This document shows positions 26,334-34,184 of a stretch of DNA of 64,000 nt, piece after piece. The DNA lies in assembly GCF_035917675.1 (NCBI RefSeq), contig NZ_CP109104.1:8122001-8186000 (forward strand), in the 5' to 3' direction. Numbering within the stretch: the first letter of the stretch is position 1; each line of letters begins with the position of its first letter. The DNA is from Streptomyces sp. NBC_01775 (GTDB lineage Bacteria; Actinomycetota; Actinomycetes; Streptomycetales; Streptomycetaceae). The position numbers and the translations under genes were made by a program. Below the pieces are notes generated by a model. It saw only the letters and a list, made by a program, of their open reading frames with translations. It had not been told where the DNA came from and searched no databases.

Positions 26334-28178
26334 GTGGCGGACACGGACAACGACGGGAAGCCGCGGAGCGACGGCTCAGGCGACGCGAGCGGTAGCGAGC
26401 GCCGCTCCCGGGCCACGCCCGAGGTCGCACCCGGGGCCGCGGGGGAGGAGAGCCCCACGCCCGCGAACAAGCCCGCCACCGAGGCCGGTCCGCCCCAGGA
26501 AGACAACCCCCGGCCCGCTCCTGATGCGGGCCACCAGGCCGCCTCCGAAGAGGGGCCGGCGCCCGTACGCGAGGAGAAGCCCGAGCGCGCCGCGAACGAG
26601 CGCGCCGCGAAAGAGACCCCGGAGCCCGTCCCGGGTGAACAGCCGGAGCCCCCCGCGGGCGAACAGCCGGAGCCCTCCCCGGACGAGGAGCCCGCCCCCG
26701 AGGAGGAGCCCGGCCCCGACGAGGAGCCCGGCCCCGCCCGGAACGGGGAAGCGGGACCCGCGGCGGACGGATCCGGCGAGACCGCCCCCGGCGCCCCGTC
26801 CTCGCCCGACAAGCAGGACGAGGCCCGCCGGAGCCGGGAGGGCGAGCCGCCGAACGCCGAGCGGCAGCCCTCCGCCAAAGAACCGTCGCCCAAGGACCCC
26901 TCGCCCAAGGACCCGTCCCCCAAGGACCCGTCCCCCAAGGACCCGTCCCCCAAGGGCCCCTCGGCCACGGACCCTCCGCCCAAGGGCCCCTCCGCCAAGA
27001 CCCCGCCCGCCAAGCCCAAGCGTCCGCGCCCGGCAGGCGGCGGCATTCTGATGGGCCGTCCCTTCGGCGTGCCCGTCTACGTCGCCCCCTCCTGGTTCCT
27101 CGTCGCCGCCCTCATCACCTGGGTCTTCGGCGGCCAGCTCGACCGGGTGCTGCCCGAGCTGGGGGCCGCGCGCTACCTCATCGCGCTCTTCTTCGCCGTC
27201 GCCTTCTACGCCTCGGTCCTCGTCCACGAGCTGGCCCACACCGTCGCGGCGCTGCGCTTCAAGCTGCCCGTGCGCCGCATCCAGCTCCAGTTCTTCGGCG
27301 GCGTCTCCGAGATCGAGAAGGAGTCCGAGACCCCGGGCCGGGAGTTCATCCTCGCCTTCGTCGGACCGCTGCTCTCGCTCGCCCTCGCCGGCGTCTTCTT
27401 CGCGGGGATGCGCGCCGTGGAGCCCGGCACCGTCCCCGGAGTGCTGCTGGCCGGGCTGACGGTCTCCAACCTCATCGTCGCCGTCTTCAACCTGCTGCCG
27501 GGCCTCCCGCTGGACGGCGGACGCATGCTGCGCGCCGTCGTGTGGAAGATCACCGGCAAGCCCATGGCCGGCACCGTCGCCGCCGCCTGGGTGGGCCGGG
27601 CGCTGGCCATCGCCGTCCTGATCGGCCTCCCACTGGCCACCCAGGCGGGCGGGATCGCCAGGGGCAGGGTCAGCGGCATGGACTCCCTCACCGACGCCCT
27701 GCTCGCCGCGATCCTCGCCGCGATCATCTGGACCGGCGCCGGCAACAGCCTGCGCATGGCCCGGCTGCGCGAGCGCCTCCCCGAGCTGCGGGCCCGCAAC
27801 CTCACCCGCCGGGCCGTCCCCGTCGAGACCGAGACCCCGCTCTCGGAGGCGCTGCGCCGCGCGAACGAGGCCGGGGCCCGCGCCCTGGTCGTCGTCGACG
27901 GCATCGGAGAGCCCCTCTCCCTCGTCCGCGAGGCGGCCATCGCGGGCGTCCCCGAGCACCGGCGTCCCTGGGTCGCCGTGAGCACGCTCGCCCAGGACCT
28001 CAAGGAGGGCATGCGGGTCCCCGCCGAGCTGGCGGGGGAGGACCTGCTGGAGTTCCTGCGCGCCACCCCCGCCACCGAGTACCTCGTGGTCGAGGAGACG
28101 GGCGAGATCTACGGAGTGCTCTCCGCCGCCGACGTCGAGCGTGCCTTCGTCGCGGCCATGGCAAAGCCCTCGGCGTAA
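26334..28178 (+). CDS. Site-2 protease (M50) with CBS domains and a long disordered N-terminus
   Basis: The 614-residue protein has a zinc metalloprotease core with HELAH at residues 298-302 and the third ligand D394 in LPLDGG, set in several membrane segments, then a C-terminal CBS pair (about 500-610). This matches the Rip3-like group of intramembrane proteases. The first 235 residues are unusual: Pro, Glu, Lys and Ala-rich, with PSPKD repeated four times from a 15-base DNA repeat at about 26884-26950. GTG at 26334 follows AGAGGGGA. An internal start at MGRPFGVPVYV would give a protein of usual size. Confidence 0.88.
   Translation: MADTDNDGKPRSDGSGDASGSERRSRATPEVAPGAAGEESPTPANKPATEAGPPQEDNPRPAPDAGHQAASEEGPAPVREEKPERAANERAAKETPEPVPGEQPEPPAGEQPEPSPDEEPAPEEEPGPDEEPGPARNGEAGPAADGSGETAPGAPSSPDKQDEARRSREGEPPNAERQPSAKEPSPKDPSPKDPSPKDPSPKDPSPKGPSATDPPPKGPSAKTPPAKPKRPRPAGGGILMGRPFGVPVYVAPSWFLVAALITWVFGGQLDRVLPELGAARYLIALFFAVAFYASVLVHELAHTVAALRFKLPVRRIQLQFFGGVSEIEKESETPGREFILAFVGPLLSLALAGVFFAGMRAVEPGTVPGVLLAGLTVSNLIVAVFNLLPGLPLDGGRMLRAVVWKITGKPMAGTVAAAWVGRALAIAVLIGLPLATQAGGIARGRVSGMDSLTDALLAAILAAIIWTGAGNSLRMARLRERLPELRARNLTRRAVPVETETPLSEALRRANEAGARALVVVDGIGEPLSLVREAAIAGVPEHRRPWVAVSTLAQDLKEGMRVPAELAGEDLLEFLRATPATEYLVVEETGEIYGVLSAADVERAFVAAMAKPSA
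26884..26955 (+). repeat. 15-base tandem repeat coding for PSPKD
   Basis: The unit CCGTCCCCCAAGGAC and near copies repeat about four to five times in frame within the disordered N-terminus of the site-2 protease gene. Flanking units are degenerate (GPSATDPPPKGPS). Confidence 0.85.
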
Positions 28179-28209
28179 CCGGGTGCTCAAGACCGGCTAG
28201 GGTGTGCGT

Positions 28210-29118
28210 ATGTCCGAACCGACCGGTGCCGCCCGCCGTCGCGGGCCCTTCAAGGTCGGGGATCAGGTCCAGCTCACAGACCCCAAGGGACGCCACTACA
28301 CGATCACCCTCGAAGAGGGAAAGAGCTTCCACACCCACAAGGGAGCCTTCCCCCACGACGAGCTGATCGGTGCGCCCGAGGGAAGTGTCGTCCGTACCAC
28401 GGGAAACGTCGCCTACCTGGCGCTGCGCCCCCTGCTCCCCGACTACGTCCTGTCCATGCCGCGCGGAGCCGCCGTCGTCTACCCCAAGGACGCCGGACAG
28501 GTGCTCGCCATGGCCGACATCTTCCCCGGCGCCCGCGTCGTCGAGGCGGGAGTCGGCTCCGGCTCGCTGAGCACCTTCCTGCTCCGCGCCATCGGTGACC
28601 AGGGAATGCTCCACTCCTACGAGCGCCGGGCCGACTTCGCCGAGATCGCGCAGCAGAACGTCGAGCGCTACTTCGGCTCCCCTCACCCCGGCTGGACGCT
28701 GACCGTCGGCGATCTCCAGGACAACCTCTCCGACACCGACGTCGACCGCGTCATCCTCGACATGCTCGCTCCCTGGGAGTGCCTGGAGCCCGTCTCCAAG
28801 GCGCTGGTGCCCGGCGGCATCCTGTGCGCCTACGTCGCCACCACCACGCAGATGGCCCGCATGGTCGAGTCCATCCGCGAGTTCGGCACCTTCAACGAGC
28901 CCCAGGCGTGGGAGACGATGGTGCGCAACTGGCACGTCGAGGGCCTCGCCGTACGCCCCGACCACCGGATGATCGGCCACACCGGCTTCCTGCTGACCGC
29001 GCGCCGTCTCGCCGACGGCGTCGAGCCCCCGCTGCGCCGCCGCCGTCCCGCGAAGGGCGCGTACGGCGAGGACTACACGGGCCCCGGCAGCCAGTCCGGA
29101 GGCCGCACCTCCGCCTGA
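28210..29118 (+). CDS. trmI: tRNA (adenine-58-N1)-methyltransferase
   Basis: The 302-residue Rossmann-fold enzyme has an N-terminal beta domain (GPFKVGDQVQLTDPKG) and the SAM-binding motif VVEAGVGSGSLSTFLL near residue 112, then DIILDML-like VDRVILDMLAPWE. It methylates A58 in the tRNA T-loop. No Shine-Dalgarno is visible; TAGGGT ends 6 bases before the ATG at 28210, so the mRNA may be leaderless. It usually neighbours the Pup-proteasome genes in actinomycetes, and here the lanthipeptide genes separate it from them. Confidence 0.93.
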   Translation: MSEPTGAARRRGPFKVGDQVQLTDPKGRHYTITLEEGKSFHTHKGAFPHDELIGAPEGSVVRTTGNVAYLALRPLLPDYVLSMPRGAAVVYPKDAGQVLAMADIFPGARVVEAGVGSGSLSTFLLRAIGDQGMLHSYERRADFAEIAQQNVERYFGSPHPGWTLTVGDLQDNLSDTDVDRVILDMLAPWECLEPVSKALVPGGILCAYVATTTQMARMVESIREFGTFNEPQAWETMVRNWHVEGLAVRPDHRMIGHTGFLLTARRLADGVEPPLRRRRPAKGAYGEDYTGPGSQSGGRTSA

Positions 29119-29211
29119 CGCGCCCGGGTGCGTCAGGCGGCCGACAGCCCGCGCGACCGAGGCCCGACGCGGCCGAAGATCCCCGCGCCGAGGTGAGAGC
29201 GGACGCCCCCC

Positions 29212-32200
29212 TCACGCCCTCGCATGCGGGCGCATGGCCAGCACCGAGGGAACGCTCTCCGGGGCCGCCAGCCGGAGCAGGCCGTAGCCGATGCCTGCCA
29301 CTCCCGTCATCAGCGACGGGAGTGGCGGTCCCGGCAGTCCGCACACCCAGCCGCGCTCATCGAGACCGTCGAGGGTGCGGGCGGCCTGTTCCCCGGCCGC
29401 CTCGCCGGCGGCGCCGCCCGCCAGCATCAGCACATCGAGGTTGCCGAGATCGCCGTGGCACAGCGAGAAGTTGTACCCGAAGCCTTCTCGCACGACCGTC
29501 GTCAGCGCCGCGGCCAGCTCCTCCCGGGAGCGGGCGTCGCCAAAGGCGCCGTCCAGCTCGATCCGGGTGAGCGCCGCACCCCCGGCGCCGTGGCACCACA
29601 GCGTCGGGAAAGACGGCCCCTCGGACGGGCCGTCACCGCCCGGGCCGTCACCGTGAGAGCCCTCATCCGGCGAGCTCTCACCGCGCACGTCCCGCCAGTT
29701 GGCGGCCGACGCGTCGTACAGGGTGCGCTCGTAGGCGAGCGCGTCGAGGGCGCACCGGGCCGGCCGGTCGTCGCCGAGGAGCACAGCGGCCTTCCCCAGC
29801 GCCCAGGCGATGCCTGACACCCCGTGAGCGAAACCCGCCAGTGGCCGCTCGGCCCTGCCCCGCATCGCGCGCGGAAGCCATCCGACGCCGCCACCGGGCC
29901 ACCGCCGCGCCTGCCGGACGAGGCGGTCGGCACAGCGCGCGACCGCGTCGACGGCCGCCCGCTTCGGCCGCAGCGTGTTCCAGGCGGCGAGCCCGCCGAT
30001 CGTCCCGGCGCAACCGCCGATGACGTCGTACTGCTCGTCCTCGTCCGCCAGGCTGACGGAACGGGCGATCAGGCCTGCGGCGAGCCCGTCCAGTTCGGGG
30101 TCGGGGCGTCGCCGGGTGAGCCGCGCCAGGACGTACAGGAGACCGCCTGTTCCGGTGAATCCGCCGTCCAGCCGCCCGGCGAGCCGCCGGACCTGGAAGC
30201 GCAGTGTGGCCGCTGCGGCGTCGGCCGCCGCCCGGTGCCCGGAGTCGCCGGTGAGCCCGGCGAGCTCGTCGAGGAAGAGGACGATCCCGGCGGTGCCGCT
30301 GTAGGGGTCCGGCCCCAGCGCGGCGGGGGTCCACAGGTCGGGCGGGGTCAGGCTGGGACCGAGCCAGGCCAGGTCGCCCGGACCACGGTGGGCCTCGCGC
30401 AACAGCCAGTCGGCGGCGTCGGCCGCCTTGGCCAGGGCACGCTCGCGGACGTCCGCCGGGGCGGCGGCCCGGGCCCGGACGGACGGGGCAGCCCGACGGC
30501 GCGGCTCACTGGAGCCGCTGCCCGAGCCGGAGCGATCGCTGGAGCGGTCGCTGGAGCCTGAGCCGCTGCCCGAGCTGACCGACAGCCGCAGCAGGTACCG
30601 CTGCCGGGCGAGGTCTTCCGGGCCCAGCCGGCCGAGCTTGTCGAGCACGGCGTCGAGAGCGGGCCGCTCGGCGGCGTCCGGGATGACGGTCCCGGCCGAG
30701 GAGCGGGCCTCGACGCTGTCCGGGCGGATGGTGAAGACCGGCACGTCGTTGTTCCACAGGTCCTGGCGCTCGTGCTCGATGAAGGGCGTACAGCCGTCCT
30801 CCCACGCGGCCAGGGCCCACAGCCGGTCCAGGTGCCGGTCCTGGTCGAGCGCGTCGCGCAGCAGGTCGGGGTGGCTGCCGGAACGCAGCAGACTGCGGTA
30901 CTCCAGCGTGTCGCGGCGCAGCAGCCGCGTCTCATCGGCGGAGAAGGCCCGTACCAGCCCGGCCACCCGCGGCTTGTCGGCGGCCAGCGCCCGGTAGGCC
31001 TCCGTGAACCCGGCGTCGAGGTCGTCGGCGAACTCGGCCAGATCCAGCGGCTGCCCCGGAGGCAGCGGGCGGCTGTCGGCGGTGAGCAGCCCGGCCCGGC
31101 GGTATTCGAGGCGCATCTGATCGGTGCCGGCGTCGACGAGTTGCGGGACGGGGCGGGGCGGCACCCTGCCGGGGTCCCAGCCGAGCGCGGACAGATCGAT
31201 GCCGTTGTTGTCCTCCTCCACCCACGTCCGCTTCGGCAGCAGCCCCGAGCGGAGCACCGATTGCCGCGCGGCGCGGCGGGCGAGACGTTCGGAGTGCGAG
31301 AGGACCTTGTCGGGCTCGCGCAACTCGGGGTGGAAAAGGGCTTCCAGATCTATCAGCACCGGCTGGTCGCCGGAGGCGATCACGTTCTGTGCATGACAGT
31401 CGACGGCATCAAGCAGATACGCCACAGCCGCCAGCGCCCCGGCCCGGTGGTAGTAGGCGCGCAGTTCCGCACGGTCCGCGCAGTGCCGGGGGGTGATGTC
31501 CTCCGTCCACCCGTAGCCGTCCCCGGGCAGGTGGACGGTCTCCCGCAGCGGCCGGGTCAGCCGTGGGTTGAGCCGGCGCAGCAGGTCCTGGAAGTGCAGG
31601 TCCACCTCGATGGAGCGTGGCTTGTAGATGACGCGGGTCCCGTCCTCGAAGCAGACCCGGGCCACCGTCGCGCCCCCGCGGTGCGGATCGCCGAGACCGG
31701 TGCTGATCCCGGCCAGCCGCCCCGGCACGCCCCCGGACGAGGACACGCCCCCGGACGAGGAGCGGGCCGACGCGGAGGAGGTTCCCGGGGCGAACGTATG
31801 GGCGAGGGCGGGAAGGTCTGCGGCCAGCCGCCCCACCAGGGTCAGCCCGGTACGCGTCCACTGCTCGGCCGCCACCGTGAGCCGCCGGGCCAGGACCGGG
31901 TACTCGCACAGCAGACGGAGCGCCTCGTGCGGATCGGCGAGACGGCGCAGGAAGGCGCGGTACCGCTGCTGCGAAGTATCGCCCGCCAGCTCCCCGCCGA
32001 GGCGGGCGACATGCAGCTCGACGATCACCGTACGGGTGGCCATGGCGTGCGCCCCGGCGATCAGCGGCGGCAGCAGCAGCTCCGTGATCTCCTCCGGGCT
32101 GCCGAGCGGGGTGGGCCCCAGGGCGGCCACACCCTCGCGGAGGCGGTCACGCGCGGAGGCCAGCAACGGGGCGACGAGAACGGCGAAGGCATGCTCCTCG

Positions 32201-32535
32201 CCGATGTACGGGAGGAGGCCGGACAGCTGCTCCCCGCCCGCCTCCTCGAATGCCTCCGCGAGCCGCAGCACCCACGGCTCCGGTGGGCTCACACGGTCGG
32301 CCAGGGCGCCCGCGGGCTCCGCCAGCAGGTCGCGCAGCTGCTCCTCCGTCAGACCCTCCCGGGCGAGCCGCCGCTCGAACCAACCGTCCTTCTCGAAGGG
32401 CGCCTGAGCACGCCACCGCGCCAGCACACGCCCGGCCCGCGCCACGCGAGCGTGGTCGACCGCAGGGGCGGTGCCGCGGCGGCTCAGCGGGGTGGCGCGC
32501 GCGGCGGCTCGCCGCAGGCCGGACGAGTCCACCAT
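29212..32535 (-). CDS. lanM: Class II lanthipeptide synthetase (LanM)
   Basis: The 1107-residue bifunctional enzyme has an N-terminal DUF4135 dehydratase and a C-terminal LanC-type cyclase. Dehydratase residues are visible: K305 in VIYKPRS, D379/H381/N384 in DCHAQN, D396 in VLIDLEALF, and R541/T543 in RDTLEYRSLLRSGSHPDLLRD. The cyclase starts near residue 700 and keeps zinc ligands C981 (WCHG) and C1026-H1027 (SLCHGD). A Ser/Gly/Asp/Arg repeat linker at 653-680 joins the domains. Both activities should be intact. ATG at 32535 follows AGGAGAG. It lies 83 bases downstream of a small cysteine-rich precursor gene, with a strong hairpin between. No transporter or leader protease gene is adjacent. 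Confidence 0.93.
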   Translation of the reverse strand: MVDSSGLRRAAARATPLSRRGTAPAVDHARVARAGRVLARWRAQAPFEKDGWFERRLAREGLTEEQLRDLLAEPAGALADRVSPPEPWVLRLAEAFEEAGGEQLSGLLPYIGEEHAFAVLVAPLLASARDRLREGVAALGPTPLGSPEEITELLLPPLIAGAHAMATRTVIVELHVARLGGELAGDTSQQRYRAFLRRLADPHEALRLLCEYPVLARRLTVAAEQWTRTGLTLVGRLAADLPALAHTFAPGTSSASARSSSGGVSSSGGVPGRLAGISTGLGDPHRGGATVARVCFEDGTRVIYKPRSIEVDLHFQDLLRRLNPRLTRPLRETVHLPGDGYGWTEDITPRHCADRAELRAYYHRAGALAAVAYLLDAVDCHAQNVIASGDQPVLIDLEALFHPELREPDKVLSHSERLARRAARQSVLRSGLLPKRTWVEEDNNGIDLSALGWDPGRVPPRPVPQLVDAGTDQMRLEYRRAGLLTADSRPLPPGQPLDLAEFADDLDAGFTEAYRALAADKPRVAGLVRAFSADETRLLRRDTLEYRSLLRSGSHPDLLRDALDQDRHLDRLWALAAWEDGCTPFIEHERQDLWNNDVPVFTIRPDSVEARSSAGTVIPDAAERPALDAVLDKLGRLGPEDLARQRYLLRLSVSSGSGSGSSDRSSDRSGSGSGSSEPRRRAAPSVRARAAAPADVRERALAKAADAADWLLREAHRGPGDLAWLGPSLTPPDLWTPAALGPDPYSGTAGIVLFLDELAGLTGDSGHRAAADAAAATLRFQVRRLAGRLDGGFTGTGGLLYVLARLTRRRPDPELDGLAAGLIARSVSLADEDEQYDVIGGCAGTIGGLAAWNTLRPKRAAVDAVARCADRLVRQARRWPGGGVGWLPRAMRGRAERPLAGFAHGVSGIAWALGKAAVLLGDDRPARCALDALAYERTLYDASAANWRDVRGESSPDEGSHGDGPGGDGPSEGPSFPTLWCHGAGGAALTRIELDGAFGDARSREELAAALTTVVREGFGYNFSLCHGDLGNLDVLMLAGGAAGEAAGEQAARTLDGLDERGWVCGLPGPPLPSLMTGVAGIGYGLLRLAAPESVPSVLAMRPHARA

Positions 32536-32570
32536 GGTGCGCTCTCTCCTGTTCACCGGTGCGGTCGTAC

Positions 32571-32610
32571 GCGGGCGCGCCCCGGGGCCGGGGCCACAGG
32601 GCGCGCCCGC
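32571..32610 (-). terminator. Perfect hairpin between precursor and synthetase genes, probable attenuator
   Basis: GCGGGCGCGCCC and its exact complement form a 12-bp stem with a 16-base loop, placed between the precursor stop and the lanM ribosome binding site. There is no T tract. In lantibiotic operons such hairpins often allow partial read-through so that precursor mRNA exceeds enzyme mRNA; that role is inferred here. Confidence 0.78.
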
Positions 32611-32618
32611 GCGGTCAG

Positions 32619-32798
32619 TTAGAAGCTGCAGTAGCCCTCGTTGAGACAGCTGCTGGGCTCGCACGTGTGGTTCAGGGTCTGGGCGGAGACGTACACCTCG
32701 CCCGCGGGGTCACCGGCGGGGTGGCGGCCCAGGGGCCGAGCGAGGCCGAGGCGGTAGTCCTCGTCCTTGAGCGCCAGAATCGCGTCGGCAGCAGTCAC
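32619..32798 (-). CDS. lanA: Lanthipeptide precursor peptide
   Basis: The 59-residue peptide starts with GTG at 32798, seven bases after AGGAG; the frame stays open to 32861 without a binding site. The leader MTAADAILALKDEDYRLGLA is helical and acidic, with PAG twice in HPAGDPAGE. The C-terminal region TLNHTCEPSSCLNEGYCSF holds three cysteines (C46, C51, C57) and five Ser/Thr (T41, T45, S49, S50, S58), so up to three thioether rings are possible. The first gene of a two-gene operon with lanM. I do not recognise the core as a known lantibiotic. No GG-type cleavage site is obvious. Confidence 0.88.
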   Translation of the reverse strand: MTAADAILALKDEDYRLGLARPLGRHPAGDPAGEVYVSAQTLNHTCEPSSCLNEGYCSF

Positions 32799-32919
32799 CG
32801 CGTCACTCCTCAAGTAGTAGTGATACCAATGGCGTTGATGCGCTTTTTCGCGCGTTTGCATGATGGCAGGAGGCCCTTTCGTCCGCCAGAGCGAACTTTG
32901 CGGGACTCCCCGCCGACCA

Positions 32920-32963
32920 CGAGGGCGCGCTGCGCCGATTACGAGGGTGCGCTGCGCCGATTA
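32920..32963. repeat. 22-base tandem repeat upstream of the lanthipeptide operon
   Basis: Two copies of a 22-mer that begins CGAGGG(C/T)GCGCTGCGCC and ends GATTA, differing at one base, followed by another CGAG. It lies about 120 bases upstream of the precursor start and 100 bases upstream of the divergent secreted-protein gene, where a regulator could bind. Confidence 0.75.
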
Positions 32964-33063
32964 CGAGAGAACGCGAACAGGACCCGGACGTTCCGCACCG
33001 GTGTGACGTATGGCACGATGCTGAGCACCTCCTCGCACCCGCCTCCCCCAGGAGTCACCCCGC

Positions 33064-33621
33064 GTGACGGAACTGCCACACACCCGTACCCGTACGGTCC
33101 ACTGGCTCGCCACCGCCGCAGCGCTGGCCGCCGTGCTCGGCGCCTCGGCGCTCCTGCCCTCCGACGCCACGGCGAACCCGGCCCCCCAGGCGGCGTCCCG
33201 CAAGGCCCCCGACCCCGCCAAGGCGCACTACCCCCTCCGCTGCGGCCCCGCCGGGACCAAGGTGGACGTACTCGACAAGGGAACCGCGGACTTCGACAAG
33301 GACGGCTCCGCCGAGACCGTCGCCGTCGTGCGCTGCCGGGCCGAAGGGGGCACCCCGCCCAGTGCGGTCTTCGTCCTCACCCACGCCGCCGGCAGCCGCA
33401 CCCCCGAGGTGGCCGCCACGCTCGTGGCCCAGAAGGAACGGATGACGGTCCAGGACCTCAAGGTCCACGGCACCACCGTCTCCGCGAAGCTCCTCGGATA
33501 CTCCTCACCCGACGTGCCGCGCTGCTGCCCCGACAAGCAGCGCCGGGTCAAGTGGGAGTGGAAGAACGGGAAGTTCACGCTCATCCCGGCCCCCGTGGCC
33601 GGCGGCGGCATCAGCGCCTGA
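33064..33621 (+). CDS. Secreted protein of unknown function
   Basis: The 185-residue protein has a Sec-type signal peptide (hydrophobic core WLATAAALAAVLGASALL, cleavage probably near ATA-NP at residue 40). The mature part has four cysteines: one in LRCGP, one in VVRCRAE and an adjacent pair in PRCCPDK. There is an FDKDGSAETVAVVRC segment resembling the calcium-loop-like FG-GAP/integrin-type repeat of exported proteins. GTG at 33064 follows AGGAG. It is divergent from the lanthipeptide operon. I know no function for it; a conserved actinomycete exported protein is the best guess. Confidence 0.75.
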   Translation: MTELPHTRTRTVHWLATAAALAAVLGASALLPSDATANPAPQAASRKAPDPAKAHYPLRCGPAGTKVDVLDKGTADFDKDGSAETVAVVRCRAEGGTPPSAVFVLTHAAGSRTPEVAATLVAQKERMTVQDLKVHGTTVSAKLLGYSSPDVPRCCPDKQRRVKWEWKNGKFTLIPAPVAGGGISA

Positions 33622-33654
33622 GCGGCACTCGGACGGCGCCCCGGCGCGGGAGTC

Positions 33655-33942
33655 TCACCCCGCCTCGGGGCCGTAGACCTCGACCTTGTCCGAAATTCGC
33701 CGCACATGGATGCAGTCCCCGGGGCACTCCTTGGCCGAGTCCGCGACATCGCGCAGCAGCGGGAGGGGGACGGCGGTGGTGGCGCCGGGGTCCTGAAGCA
33801 GCTCGTCGTCCCCGCCCTTCACATACGCCAGCCCGTCGATGTCCAGCTCGAAGACCTCCGGGGCGTACTGCGCGCAGATCCCGTCCCCCGTGCACAGGTC
33901 CTGGTCGATCCACACCTCATGGGCCTCATCCGCTGTACTCAT
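33655..33942 (-). CDS. Single-cluster ferredoxin with CxxDxxC motif
   Basis: The 95-residue acidic protein has C17-T-G-D20-G-I-C23 and C73-P, plus an extra C77. The central cysteine of a 4Fe-4S motif is replaced by aspartate, so a [3Fe-4S] cluster or an Asp-ligated [4Fe-4S] cluster is expected. Ferredoxins of this size pass electrons to cytochromes P450 or other oxygenases; none is nearby. It is divergent from arc across a 242-base gap and is a regular neighbour of the proteasome genes in Streptomyces. Confidence 0.9.
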   Translation of the reverse strand: MSTADEAHEVWIDQDLCTGDGICAQYAPEVFELDIDGLAYVKGGDDELLQDPGATTAVPLPLLRDVADSAKECPGDCIHVRRISDKVEVYGPEAG

Positions 33943-34142
33943 CGTGCTGCCCGCCGCTCCTGCAACTCGTGACGAAATAGGGCCGCCCTTGAAGGGTGTT
34001 GAACGTCTTGACGATACAACCGGTCGCTTTCAGATGGTGATGGGTGGGTATTCCCCAGTCGTGAGGGAGTGCGCAAGGGTGAAGATCGGACACACCCCGA
34101 CCGTCTTTGTGATCTAGGGGTTTCAACCCGCACCGGCCCAGG

Positions 34143-34148
34143 TAGGGT
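34143..34148 (+). promoter_or_regulatory. Candidate -10 element for arc
   Basis: TAGGGT lies 36 bases upstream of the arc GTG, with TTTCAA 16 bases further up as a weak -35. The same hexamer recurs in front of pup (37785) and other genes in the window. Confidence 0.4.
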
Positions 34149-34184
34149 CGAAGCGTCCAGCTCCCCCTGGAGGAGGTGAGGACC

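Noticed and set aside
26376..28190. 604-codon minus-strand frame opposite the site-2 protease
   Set aside because: It is low complexity and antisense to HELAH-containing coding sequence; no start signal.
29119..29211. A leader protease or transporter gene downstream of lanM
   Set aside because: Only 93 bases separate the lanM end from trmI, too little for any such gene.
32799..32861. Longer precursor peptide starting at 32861
   Set aside because: The extra 21 residues are basic and aromatic, unlike a leader, and AGGAG points to the GTG at 32798.
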